This document shows, piece after piece, positions 1 through 11,400 of a stretch of DNA of 64,000 bases. Under the pieces are notes generated by a model. It was not told the origin of the DNA. It searched no databases and saw only the letters and a program-made list of their open reading frames with translations. The number at the start of each line of letters is the position of its first letter. Position 1 is the first letter of the stretch. Source of the stretch: Stomorhina lunata. Lineage: Eukaryota; Arthropoda; Insecta; Diptera; Rhiniidae. The translations under genes were made by a program, and so were the position numbers. The stretch lies in assembly GCA_933228675.1 (NCBI GenBank), contig OW121742.1, positions 35,102,218 to 35,166,217 on the forward strand, written 5' to 3'.

Positions 1-800
1 ATCTGGTGTAAGTCTCTGTATCTTATATCTGAATAGATAGATGTTGCTGTGAACATTTGTTGCTCTATAGTTTTATTTTTTCTAACTATAACTTTTTTTA
101 TCTATTTTCTGCTGTTTAACTTTTGTCGCACCAAGTTTAAGCTTAAATTGTCGTTAATTGAGTTTAGCTTTTTTGTCCTCATCGTCATCGTTGCTTTTGT
201 GTAGTTTTGTTTTGAAACATTTGAAAGAAAAAAAGTAACAAATATAGTTTGTACGATGTTTTATGTCGTTTATGTTTTGCGTTAATTGGCTAAACTTAAG
301 TTGCTTCTGACCAAATGTATAATGTCTGTCTGTCTGTCTTTCTGACTAACCAACTCCAGTGTCCGTCCATCCATTAGTCCATCTGTCTGTTGTCGTCTTA
401 GTCGCCGACTGCTCGTGTTTGTTTGCATTTATTATTTTTACTTGATTTGAGTTTGAGTTTATTTCTTTATTTTCAGTTTAAGTTTTTAAGCTTTTTTTTT
501 TGTTGATCGTCGTTTTGTTATCTTGAAGTTAGAGTTTGAAGTTTGTAATAATTGTCATTAATTATCACAAACGCCCAATCTTGTTTTTAATGTTAAATAC
601 AATGGAATAAAAAAAAAACTAAAACAGCAAATATCTATTTATCTGCTGCGTACTTTTTCTCAAATGACTTTTTTCTCACTGACTTCGACTCTTTTTAAAG
701 GAAAACATTAAAAATGGGTGTCTATTTTGAACATAGACATTGCACCGGGAGAAATAGAGTTATTAGCTGGATGTGAGTGACGGACGGAGTGAGTAAATAA
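1..800. other. AT-rich non-coding DNA
   Basis: No ORF or RNA gene is recognised. It contains a short CTGT microsatellite (CTGTCTGTCTGTCT near 330) and a CCGTCCATCCATTAGTCCAT tract. Probably intron or intergenic. Confidence 0.5.
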
Positions 801-1689
801 ATTGATTTGTCACATTAATAAAATTTTGAATTTTATTGGATTTTTGTTTTTCTTTGAAAAGGAAAATTTCTCTTATGTCTTGAAGTCGTTTGTGTTAATA
901 ATGTCAAGTTTTGTTGAACACTCTCTCATGGTTGTCACTGAAATTAATGAGTTTTTAAAACTGTATCAAGAGGACATGGAAAAAAAAACATTGCCGGTGT
1001 GGTTTTTCCCAAAGAAAATATTTGGCAAAAACTATTTTTTTAGAAAAATTTTCTTTTTTGGGAAGAAAAAGCGATAAACTTTACAGAATAAATATTTCAG
1101 AGAAAATTATTTACCAATAACAATTTTATAGAAAAGTTTTTGTTCCAAAAAAAAAGTTCTTTTTCGATAGAAAAACTTGGTAATAGTTTTTATATTAATA
1201 ATTTTTTCAAAGATAATTTTCTTTAAAAATATCTCTTGAAGAGAAAAAATTTTACTAAAAAAGCTCTTCTAGAGCAAATGTTTTGTGTAATCAAAATTAT
1301 ATAGAGAGAAGTTTTTGCCGAAAAAAAAACCTGAGAAAATTTTATTTTTTTTTTTTGGAAAAAAAGCTTTCGTTAATTTTAAAAACTTCAAAAAAAAAAT
1401 TGTCAAAAAAGCTTTTTAAAGAGTAATTTTTATTAAAAAAATTATTTATTTTTATTTTATCAAAACTGCTGTTGCAGAGAATAGCTTGAGTAGAGCTTTT
1501 GTCAAAAAGGTGGCAAATGTTCTCTGTTGGCTATGTTCAAATGTGGACCGATTACACGACTCTAGCGTGATTCATAGGCTTTGTAGATTTGTAGACAAAT
1601 CGAGACAAAAAATTCAAAAATACGATTTTAACAAATAAAAAACAAAAATTGCGCTTTAGAATGGTATATCGTTTAAATCAAAAGCTCCT
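801..1689. other. Degenerate A/T-rich repeats before array 1
   Basis: Irregular AAAAATTTT/GAAAA words with no fixed period. The 91-codon ORF at 802-1077 is Phe/Lys-rich and compositional. Confidence 0.45.
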
Positions 1690-4640
1690 ACAAAAATAAG
1701 AAATTTTTAAAAGATTTCCTATAAGAATAAGAAATTTTTGAAAAATTTCCTATAGAAATAAAAAATTTTTGAAAAAATTCCTATGAAAATAAAAATTTTT
1801 TGAAAAATTTCCTAAAAAAAATAATAAATTTTTGAAAAATTTCCTGTAAAAATAAGAAATTTTTAAAAAATTATTTATAAAAATAAGAAAATTTTGAAAA
1901 TTTCCTTAGAAATAAGAAATTTCCTATGAAAATAAGAAATTTTTTAAAAATTTCTTATAAAAAAGATAAGACATTTTTGAAAAATTTCTTATAGCAATCA
2001 GAAATTTTTGAAAAATTTCCTATAAAAAAAAGAAATTTTTGAAAAATTTCTTATAAAAAAAATAAATTTTTGAAAAATTTCTTATAGAAATAAGAAATTT
2101 TTGAAAAATTTCCTATAAAAATAAGAAATTTTTGAAAAATTTCCTATAAAAATAAGAAATTTTTGAAAAATTTCCTATAAAAATAAGAAATTTTTGAAAA
2201 ATTTCCTATGAAAATATGACATTTTTCAAAAATTTCCTATGCAAATAAGAAATTTTTGAAAAACTTCCTATAAATATAATAAATTTTTAAAAAATGTCAT
2301 ATAAAAATAAGAAATTTTTGAAAAATTTCTTATAAAAATAAGAAATTTTTGAAAAATTTCCTATAAAAATAAGAAGTTTTTGAAAACTTTCTTATAAAAA
2401 TAATTCTTGAAAAACTTTCTATAAAAATAAGAAATTTTTGAAAAATTTCCTATAAAAATAAGAAATTTTTGAAAAATTTCCTATAAAAATAAGAAATTTT
2501 TGAAAAATTTCTTATAAAAATAAGAAATTTTTGAAAAATTTCCTATAAAAATAAGAAATTTTTGAAAAATTTCCTATAAAAATAAGAAGTTTTTGAAAAC
2601 TTTCTTATAAAAATAATTCTTGAAAAACTTCCTATAAAAATAAGAAATTTTTGAAAAATTTCCTATAAAAATAAGAAATTTTTGAAAAATTTCCTATAAA
2701 AATAAGAAGTTTTTGAAAACTTTCTTATAAAAATAATTTTTGAAAAACTTCCTATCAAAATAATAAATTTTTGAAAAATTTCCTATAAAAATAAGAAATT
2801 TTTGAAAAATTTCCTATAAAAATAAGAAGTTTTTGAAAACTTTCTTATAAAAATAATTCTTGAAAAACTTCCTATAAAAATAAGAAATTTTTGAAAAATT
2901 TCCTATAAAAATAAGAAATTTTTGAAAATTTTTTTATAAAAATAAGAAATTTTTGAAAAATTTCCTATAAAAATAAGAAATTTTTGAAAAATTTCCTATA
3001 AAAATAAGAAGTTTTTGAAAACTTTCTTATAAAAATAATTCTTGAAAAACTTCCTATAAAAATAAGAAATTTTTGAAAAATTTCCTATAAAAATAAGAAA
3101 TTTTTGAAAAATTTCCTATAAAAATAAAAAATTTTTGAAAGATTTCCTATAAAAATAAGAAATTTTTGAAAAATTTCCTATAAAAATAAGAAATTTTTGA
3201 AAAATTTCCTATAAAAATAAGAAATTTTTGAAAAATTTCCTATAAAAATAAGAAATTTTTGAAAAATTTCCTATAAAAATAAGAAATTTTTGAAAAATTT
3301 CCTATAAAAATAAGACATTTTTGAAAAATTTCCTATAAAAATAAGAAGTTTTTGAAAACTTTCTTATAAAAATAATTCTTGAAAAACTTCCTATAAAAAT
3401 AAGAAATTTTTGAAAAATTTCCTATAAAAATAAGAAATTTTTGAAAAATTTCCTATAAAAATAAGAAGTTTTTGAAAACTTTCTTATAAAAATAATTTTT
3501 GAAAAACTTCCTATAAAAATAATAAATTTTTGAAAAATTTCCTATAAAAATAAGAAATTTTTGAAAAATTTCCTATAAAAATAAGAAGCTTTTGAAAACT
3601 TTCTTATAAAAATAATTCTTGAAAAACTTCCTATAAAAATAAGAAATTTTTGAAAAATTTCCTATAAAAATAAGAAATTTTTGAAAAATTTCCTATAAAA
3701 ATAAGAAATTTTTGAAAATTTTTTTATAAAAATAAGAAATTTTTGAAAAATTTCCTATAAAAATAAGAAATTTTTGAAAAATTTCCTATAAAAATAAAAA
3801 ATTTTTGAAAGATTTCCTATAAAAATAAGAAATTTTTGAAAAATTTCCTATAAAAATAAGAAATTTTTGAAAAATTTCCTATAAAAATAAGAAATTTTTG
3901 AAAAATTTCCAATAAAAATAAAAAATTTTGAAAAATTACCTTAAAACTAAGAAATTTTTGAAAAATTTCCTATAAAAATAAGAAATTTTTGAAAAATTTC
4001 CTGTAAAAATAAGAAATTTTTGAAAAATTTCCTGTAAAAATAAGAAATTTTTGAAAAATTTCCTATGAAAATATGAAATTTTTCAAAAATTTCCTATGAA
4101 AATAAGAAATTTTTGAAAAACTTCCTATAAATATAATAAATTTTTAAAAAATGTCCTATAAAAATAAGTAATTTTGAAAAATTTCTTATAAAAATAAGAA
4201 TTTTTTGAAAAATTTCTTATAAAAATAAGAATTTTTTGAAAAATTTGTTATAAAAATAAGAAATTTTTGAAAAATTTCTTATAAAAATAAGAAATTTTTG
4301 AAAAATTTCTTATAAAAATAAGAAATTTTTGAAAAATTTCTTATAAAAATAAGAAATTTTTGAAAAATTTCTTATAAAAATAAGAAATTTTTGAAAAATT
4401 TCTTATAAAAATAAGAAATTTTTTAAAAATTTTTGAAAAATTAAAAAAAAAAAATAAGAAATTTTTAAAAATTTCCTATAAAGACAAGAATTTTTTAAAA
4501 AATTTCTTATAAAAATAAGAAATTTAAAAAAAAAAATTTTGAAAAAGTGCCTACAAGAATAAGAAATTTTCTAAAAATTTCCTATAATAATAAGAATTTT
4601 TTGAAAAAATTCTATAAAAAATAAGACAATTTTTGAAAAA
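1690..4640 (+). repeat. 31-bp dyad minisatellite, array 1 (forward part)
   Basis: Tandem units of 31 bp: an 11-bp arm of type AAGAAATTTTT, a central G, the opposing arm AAAAATTTCCT or AAAAATTTCTT, and the linker ATAAAAAT. Edges are degenerate and the middle is regular. It contains a 120-bp higher-order unit and a duplicated block of about 0.76 kb (see findings). Confidence 0.95.
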
Positions 4641-4800
4641 TTTTCTATTTTTATAGGAAATTTTGAAAAATGTCTTACTTTTATAGGAAACTTTTCAAAA
4701 ATTTATTAGTTTTATAGGAAATTTATGGAAAATTTCTTACTTTTATAGGAAATTTCTGCAAGAATTTCTTATTTTTATAGGAAATTTTTTAAAAATATAA
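4641..4800 (-). repeat. 31-bp dyad minisatellite, array 1 (reversed tail)
   Basis: About five units in which the linker reads ATTTTTAT and most centres are C, that is, the reverse complement of the preceding 3 kb. The switch lies where TTTTCTATTTTTATAGGAAA joins two linkers. Confidence 0.85.
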
Positions 4801-5487
4801 AAAAACTTTTTGATAGTGAATCCCTTTTCTTTCAGTGTATCGTTTTTTTAGGTTATATTACTTTTATTACCATATACCAGCCGATTATAATCTTAAATGT
4901 TTATTTAGTTACAATATTTTGCTGCTTTTTAGCCAAATTAATGTTTCAACTTTTTAGTTTTTTTTTGTATTTAGCTGATTTTCTCGTCTTAGCTAAAAGT
5001 TGGTAACTATAAATATTTTCGTAAAATAAATTATTTCCGTTTAATGCGAGTTTTTTTTTGTTGAAAATTGCAGTGTTTTTTGGGGTTTTTTGAACAAGTA
5101 CAAACTGTTGTCATAGTTAAAAATAATAACGAGACTAATGCGTTTCTTTTTTTTTAAATTAAGATGTATGTTAAGAGATAATTAAACATTTAATTTAGTA
5201 AAAAAAAAGAAACCATGAATAAAGTAATTAAATGAATTTTTGGGAAAAGAAAGAAGTCTCGAAGATGAAGATGGAAACATTGAAATTTTAAGCATAATTG
5301 TGGATTTAATTAAAGTTTGTTTAAAGTTTATGAGTTCAGGGTCATATTTTATATTAGGACCTAATTTGTTTTAAACTTTAATTCAAGCAAATAAGCTTAA
5401 ATTTTTGATTAATTAAAATTCACGCTGAGATACATTTGAATGAAATAATTAGTATGAAAATTTCTTAATATTTAATTTTCAAAATTT
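4801..5487. other. AT-rich DNA, nothing recognised
   Basis: No ORF, RNA gene or clear repeat was seen between the 31-bp array and the first CCCTTCACC-family copy. Confidence 0.5.
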
Positions 5488-6160
5488 ATACCCTTCACCA
5501 CCATAGGTGGAAAGGGTATATTAGATTTGTGCTGATGTTTGTAACACATAGAAATATTGGTCTGAGACCCACATTTTAGTATACCAATCGACCTAGAATC
5601 ACTCCCTGAGTCGTTTTAACTATGTCCGTCCGGCTGGCTGGCTGACCGGCCGGTTATCCATGTAAGCTTGTTATCATTATACAGGTCGTAACTTTAAAGA
5701 TAATTTGATGAAATTTGGCACAGGCTCATATTTTGGTCTAAGGACGATCCCTATTCTTTTTGGGTGAAATCGGATTACTATTTCGGGTACCTCTTATAGG
5801 GATGCCTTTCCGGAATAGAGTTTTTGGTCCTTTACAGCCACAAATTTAGTTGTATTTTAATAATATTCGGCACAAATATTGCTTATCATAACCATAATCA
5901 GTGTTCCTAATCGACCCATATTTGACCATACATCCCATACAAGACACACTCTCAAAAGACTTTTAAATACACATAAAAGCACAAAAACGTTAATAACTCT
6001 AAAGAAAAATGCATTTGCTTACTTAAACTTTGCACAGATAAATATTTTATAAATATCAACCAATAACCAAAATTTGGTAACAATCGGTCCACAATTGACC
6101 CTAGCTCCCATATCAGGACCGTAGCCGAAAATGATATAAATCTCGAAATTTTGAAAAAAT
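5488..6160 (+). repeat. CCCTTCACC-family dispersed repeat, copy 1 (3' end missing)
   Basis: It begins ATACCCTTCACCACCATAGG and carries the family's internal words: CACATAGAAATATTGGTCTGAG, a GTCCGTCCGGCTGGC tract, AATTTGATGAAATTTGGCAC and CAATCGGTCCACAATTGACC. Similarity fades after about 6160, and the usual end (GTGAAGGGTATCGTATGGTC to CTTACTTGTTTT) is absent. No coding capacity was seen, so it is probably non-autonomous. The right limit is approximate. Confidence 0.7.
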
Positions 6161-6339
6161 AGCACATGGTATATGGGCAAATCCGAAAAACATTAAACCA
6201 AGGACAAAATTTTAAAACTGTCAAAATCACATATTTGTGTTTACGAAAAAATTTACCATATATTGACCCTTTATAATATATAATGGATACAATTTTCGTT
6301 TGCTGTCTTCGTGAATGACAGGTCATTATTTGCACCCAT

Positions 6340-7186
6340 CTCGAATTTTTATAAATTTTTTTAAATAATAGGTTTTTTAAAAGTTCATAGAAATAGCAAA
6401 AATATACATTTAGGTATCAAGTTTTAGTAGGGGCTTAAAGTTTGCTCAATTTTATACAATTAGATGTAAAATATCATATCAAAAGTAATTGGTGTGATAA
6501 AAATAACGTCAAGTAAAAAAGGGCTCACAGTGCGTAACGTCCGTCACAGAAATAAAGGCTTTTTTAATTTGACTACTGCAATTTTTCTTTTTTTCTCCAA
6601 TTGAACTTGGTTCGTAAAGAGAACTTATAGTATGCTTTACATTAGGCTAAAAATATATAGATGTTAATATAGCATTTTACAGAATAATATGTATAGAAAA
6701 GTGTGTAGCGTCCGTCACAGTATATATTTTTTATAAAATGATATTTTTAAATACAAAATTTACGAACACTTGTATGTCTTATTTCGAAAGCAATAACGCG
6801 GTCTATATCCACGGATTAAATTTGAGGTATTAGATGTTAAAAAACACAGTGGGGAAAATTTGATGATTTTGAAAATTTTTTTTTTAATTTTTGGGACACT
6901 CTAACATCTAGCCTTAGCATTCTTGGGACGAATAATAAGATGTACAAAGTGTAAAACTTTAAATAAATATATGTATGTAGCCGTTTTGTGAAATATTAAA
7001 TTGTGCCCGAAAATCTCAACTTTAACCGCGAACACGAAGATGAAGGAGATGAAAATCGAGAACAAAAAACACCAGTATTTTTACTGATTTACGAACCCTT
7101 AACATGCATTTTTCCTAATGAAAGACGTGCAAGTAAAAACTGTGTCGTCCGTCACGAAGCGTCCGCAACAGTTCATTTATGTTTTT
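6340..7186. other. Putative decayed transposon, left part, with CGTCCGTCAC words
   Basis: It contains CGTCCGTCAC at 6538, 6709 and 7146. An open, non-repetitive reading frame runs at about 7003-7180 on the plus strand (PENLNFNREHEDEGDENREQ, then a segment with YEPLTCIF), and is cut by copy 2 of the CCCTTCACC family. It looks like former coding DNA, but no family is recognised. Confidence 0.4.
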
Positions 7187-7990
7187 ATACCCTTCACCAC
7201 CATAGGTGGAAATGGTATTATAAGTTTGTGCTGATGTATGTAACGCATAGAAATATTTGTCTTAGACCCACCTTTTAGTATACCAATCACTTAGAATCAC
7301 TTTCTGAGTCGATTTAGCGATGTCCCTCCGTCCGTCCGTCTGGCAGGCTGGACCCCCATGTAAACCTTGTAATCAAACTGCAGGTCGCAATTCTAAATAT
7401 AATTTGATGAAATTTGGCACAGATCATTTTTTTTTTAATAATGGGACCATGGCCGTTGAAATTGGTCAAAATCGGTCCATTATTTATGCTACCTCCCATA
7501 GGTCCCACTTCCCGGAATTGATATATTGGCCACAGATATCAATATTTTTTCATGAAATTTAAAACAAATACTGCTTATATAAACTAAAATCACTGTACCA
7601 AATTTCGTTGAAATCGGTCCACAGTTGACCATAGCTCCCATACAAACTCTTCTTTAAAAACGCACTAAATGAGACAAAAATCTTTAAAACGCTCGTAAAT
7701 CTAAAGATAATTAGAATTTTGAGTTTATTTTTTTGCATACATAAGTTTTGTAACAACTGTAATCAATTTGCCAAATTTCGAGATAATCGGTCCACATTTG
7801 ACCCTAGCTCTCATATAAGTCCAAATGACGGAAACAGCTTAAATATATAAGTTTTGAGAAAATGTTTGTATGATGTCAAAATTTAGCAAATATTTGTCTG
7901 TATACAGGAAAAATAACACCTTTGACCTTAGCGGTGAAGGGTATCGTATGGTCAGGCTTGGCCGACTATAGCATTTTCTTACTTGTTTTT
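7187..7990 (+). repeat. CCCTTCACC-family dispersed repeat, copy 2 (complete, about 0.8 kb)
   Basis: The best reference copy in the window. It starts ATACCCTTCACCACCATAGG. It ends GGTGAAGGGTATCGTATGGT followed by a CAGGCTTGGCCGACTATAGC segment and TTCTTACTTGTTTTT. The inner edges ATACCCTTCACC and GGTGAAGGGTAT are inverted repeats of each other, while the tail with the GGCTTGGCC palindrome occurs only at one end. There is no ORF of credible length. It interrupts an open stretch at 7003-7180. The transposon class is not determined. Confidence 0.8.
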
Positions 7991-8239
7991 TTTAGTAAAA
8001 CTGGAAACTTTAAAAGATTTTATAAAAGCGGTTTTGTAATCCTCTGATTTTTCTCTATCTTCAATGTATTTACATTTTTTTTATTACTATGACCGTTTTA
8101 ATGAAAATTACAGAAACACGTGTTGAAAAAAAAAGTCACTTTCATTTTTTGTAGCGTCCGTCACAGCGCTTTAAAAGCGAATATCTTTTTCCTTCAAAGC
8201 AACAAATGCCATTCGAGAGCACAATCGATACAAAACGAC
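7991..8239. other. Putative decayed transposon, continuation right of copy 2
   Basis: AT-rich DNA with another CGTCCGTCAC at 8155. No reliable coding sequence. Confidence 0.35.
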
Positions 8240-8850
8240 AATGGGATCAGAGGGCGAAGCCGACTACAAATTATCGCCGGCGGCGGATGGAGAAAATGGA
8301 CCAGCGGCGGCTGTGCGCCGGCTTTAAGACGGACACAAAAAGAAAAAAAATTCATGTTTTTTAAATAATTTATATTTAAGGAAACAAAACAATACATATT
8401 TTTTCTTATTTTGGTTCCATCAAACCCATATTTTAATGAAACAAACAATAGCTTTTTTTTATTGTGTTAGGATCAATATATATTTATTTATATTTATGTC
8501 ATTATTAGAATCCGAGTCTGACGAAATTATTTGCTTTTTAGATTTTTTTTTTAAATATTTTCTCGCGTACAAAAAACGAGCTTTATGAAATGAAAAACTT
8601 AATCTTTCATTTCATAAAGCTCGTTTTTTGTACGCGAGATAATATTTCTTCTTCTTATTAAATATAGAAACCAAGTCTTATTAAAAAATTAAAAATTAAA
8701 AAATATATCTATCTAAAAATGAAAATACTTCGGCTTGAAATTTAAGCCGACACGATCCGGTACTTTCGGCGGCGGCTGACTTTTGAAATATTCTCCCGGC
8801 GGCGACTCTGTGCCGGCTTCGAGCCGCTCGGCTTCGCCCTCTGAATGGGA
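8240..8850. repeat. Foldback-like block with inverted GC-rich islands
   Basis: CAGAGGGCGAAGCCGA at 8248-8263 recurs inverted at 8828-8843. Each copy is followed, on its own strand, by GC-rich sequence (CGCCGGCGGCGGATGG; CGGCACAGAGTCGCCGCCGG) that is very unlike the surrounding AT-rich DNA. The 35-bp-arm palindrome lies between them. Short ORFs here are open but have no recognised family. Confidence 0.65.
8554..8647. repeat. Palindrome with 35-bp perfect arms and a 9-base loop
   Basis: The left arm 8561-8595 starts TCTCGCGTACAAAAAACGAG. It is exactly complementary to 8605-8639, with spacer AACTTAATC. One mismatch further out, the arms extend to about 43 bp. It sits midway between two GC-rich islands that are themselves in inverted orientation. 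Confidence 0.95.
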
Positions 8851-8954
8851 TTCATTTAAGTATAACAAAATCCCTACAAATGTATCGTCCGTCACGCAGG
8901 ATTGGACCATATGTATGTCTCTAATTTGACATTAGTAGTTAAGGGTATGATATA

Positions 8955-10244
8955 AAGAGTGTTCTAAAAAAAATATGCATTTACTATTTTAGACAAAATT
9001 TATAAATAGTGCAAGAAATAATTTATTTTTTGATCAAGTTAGTTTCTATAGATATGTCAGATACTATTATTTTAGAAATTATTAATTTTCAATAGTTATT
9101 TCAATCAAAATGGACTGCGAAAAAAAAGTTCGTGAAAATATAATTAAAACTTTTCAAAAAAATCCGTCATGGACTTTTAAAAAAATAGCTAAAAATTTGA
9201 CCCTCGAACGGTTTCTAATGCCATCAGACGGTATAAGGAAAACCTGAGCATTGAAAGAAAACCTGGATCAGGGAGGAAAAAAGGTCCTACAGATATTGGT
9301 AAGGCAAAAGAAGTCGAGCGACTCTTTCGAAGAGCGCCTAACACTTCTTTAAGAAAAGCAGCTCGTACGGTGAAATGTTCTACGAATTTTGCACATAGAG
9401 TCAAAGCTTATGCTGGACTGAAGACATACAAAGTCCAAAAGGTTCCAGATCGCGATGCTATAAAGAACTTAGAAGCAAAAAAACGAGCGAAAAAATTGAA
9501 GTCTGATTTTATAAAAAAATACACCTGTTGTGTGATGGATGATGAAACATACGTACTGGCAGACTTTTCTCCACTTCCTGGTCAAGATTTTTATGTTGCT
9601 GATAAACGGGGCAATGTTCGGCAAGAGTTTCGCACAAAAAAACAAACAAAATTCCCTAAGAAGTTTCTCGTGTGGCAAGCTATTTGCAGTTGTGGCAAAA
9701 GAAGTAAAGTATTTGTGGCATCTGGCACAATAAACACAGAAATTTATATAAAGGAGTGCCTACAAAAACGGTTGTTACCCTTTTTAAGAGAGCACAGAGT
9801 GACTACATTTTTTTGGCCCGATTTGGCATCATGCCATTATGGAAAAAAGGCACTTGAGTGGTACTCAAAGAATAATGTAATTTTTGTACCACGAGAGGCA
9901 AATCCACCTAACTGTCCAGAACTTCGGCCTGTGGAAAGGTATTGGGCTCTGGTAAAAAAGGAATTGAAGAACACAGGAAAGATTTCCCAGAACATGTCCG
10001 ATTTTAAGCGCAGGTGGAACACATGCTCCGAAAAGGTATCAGAAGCAACTGTAAAATCTTTAATGGGAGGGTTTCCGAAAAAAGTCGATAATTTTGCAAA
10101 ACCCGAGTACTAAGTAAACATTTTAATGCTAAATGATTTTGTATAATATGTCATTATATTTGCGTATTTTGTAGAGTTTTTATATTAAAAGGTTTGATTT
10201 TTATTTAAGAAAATCCAACTACAAATTTTATTTAGAGCACTCTT
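8955..10244 (+). mobile_element. Tc1/mariner-type transposon with DD37E transposase, TA duplication
   Basis: A 1290-bp element. The left end AAGAGTGTTCTAAAAAAAAT and the inverted right end AAGAGTGCTCTAAATAAAAT match at 18 of 20 positions. Both ends abut TA (8953-8954 and 10245-10246), the target duplication expected of the IS630-Tc1-mariner superfamily. The interior encodes one transposase, given separately. The element sits inside the terminal part of a CCCTTCACC-family repeat, whose two halves flank it. A TIR of this sort with a DD37E transposase is closest in style to the ITmD37E group known from mosquitoes. That assignment rests on counted spacing and motif style, not on a search. Confidence 0.88.
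9110..10113 (+). pseudogene. DD37E Tc1/mariner-family transposase, broken by one frameshift
   Basis: DNA-cutting transposase. The C-terminal part is open from 9193 to the TAA at 10111-10113. Acidic residues fit a DDE catalytic core: D in CVMDDETY, D in FWPDLASCHY, and E in CPELRPVERYW. I count 37 residues between the second D and that E, hence DD37E. The N-terminal helix-turn-helix part starts at ATG 9110 (MDCEKKVRENIIKTF) and runs in another frame to about 9200. Reading then continues one frame earlier at RTVSNAIRRYKE, so one base appears to have been lost near 9190-9205. The predicted full length, about 334 residues, is normal for the family. The copy is probably inactive, although the rest is intact, so the damage is recent or could be a sequencing error at an A-run. 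Confidence 0.85.
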
Positions 10245-10283
10245 TAGTCGGGCTTGACCGACTATAGCTTTTCTTAATTGTTT

Positions 10284-11400
10284 TTTATGGGGTTCATGAT
10301 TAACTCCAACATGTGTGATCATTATAAAATGATCATAAATTTAGGGAGAGGGGTTTTCTAATATTTCTATTACTAATGACTTCATTGGCTTAAGTCCTTG
10401 AAATGACTTATAGGAATTAAAAATTTATACTATCTCTTCCTCTTTATGAAATAGTTAAAAAATTATTTCTTATTAATGATTTTAATAAATCAAATTTAAT
10501 TTGTTCTATTTATTTGAAATATCTTTTCAAAACGTAAACATATACATTCATATATGACATCATCAAAACTTAAACTTTTCAAATGGTTTTCAAAGTTTTG
10601 AAATTCGATTTGTTTTACTTTCAATTAATAAATAAAAAGGGGTCGGTCGGTAGGTCTTTTGACTAATACAACCCTGCATTTCCGCTAGTAATAAAATTAT
10701 TTGCTGCTCAACAAATACACCTCTAAAAAATTTGTATGTTTTTTGTATAAAGGTTTCATTTTTTTTTTATTACAAATTTATTTAATTAAACAACTTAATT
10801 CTTTTGTTCTTATATTTCTATTTTTTCATACAAACTTTTTGTCAGTTTAAACTCCAACAAATAAAATTATGATGACATGTTTGTTTCGCTCTAGTTATTT
10901 TAGGTTTTAATGTCTAATTTCTATTTAATTTTAACAAAATGTTTTCTAGTTTTTTTTTTCGAAATTTGCTGATTTTTTTTTTGTAATTTTCTGGTAATTT
11001 GTAACAATTTAACAAAAACTTTGACACATAACCGACACGACGACGAACTTGTCTGAACTGATCTTTCACACACTTTTAATATTTGTTGTCTGATTCAAAC
11101 AAGTTGCGCGAGGAATGACTAAGTTTTTCATTTGTTTGTAAAAAGAGAACTTTTCAATGGAAATTGTTTAAATGTTTGACCTTGATTTCTGAAAACTAAT
11201 TCAATTTGTAAAGTTTTAAAATTAACAAAAGGCCTATTCTAGGAATATCAAAGTTTAGGGCAAAATAAACAATTATATTAAAGAAAATTAAAGAAAAAAT
11301 TATAGACGGCAAAGATAGACTAGAAATACCCTATTTCAGTGAGTTATAAGAAACAGTTTTATATAACTCAAGTAAATTTCGGAATTTGGTTTATACAATA
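10284..11400. other. AT-rich DNA, nothing recognised
   Basis: Non-coding by eye. Short poly-T runs and no conserved element. Confidence 0.5.

Larger units (their letters stand above)
8908..10283 (+). repeat. CCCTTCACC-family terminal fragment split by the mariner insertion
   Basis: Left part 8908-8954 ends TTAAGGGTATGATATA. Right part 10245-10283 starts TAGTCGGGCTTGACCGACTATAG and runs into CTTAATTGTTTTTT. Joined across the TA, they match the 3' end of the full copy at 7187-7990. The mariner is therefore younger than this fragment. Confidence 0.8.

Noticed and set aside
1690..4800. CRISPR-like array of regular repeats
   Set aside because: Repeats are contiguous without unique spacers, and the context is eukaryotic.
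5952..6335. 127-codon minus-strand ORF
   Set aside because: Lies in copy 1 of the dispersed repeat and its decayed edge. Composition is compositional Phe/Ile/Cys, with no homologous frame in the other copies.
7314..7756. Several short ORFs in both directions
   Set aside because: All lie inside copy 2 of the CCCTTCACC family, and equivalents in other copies are broken.
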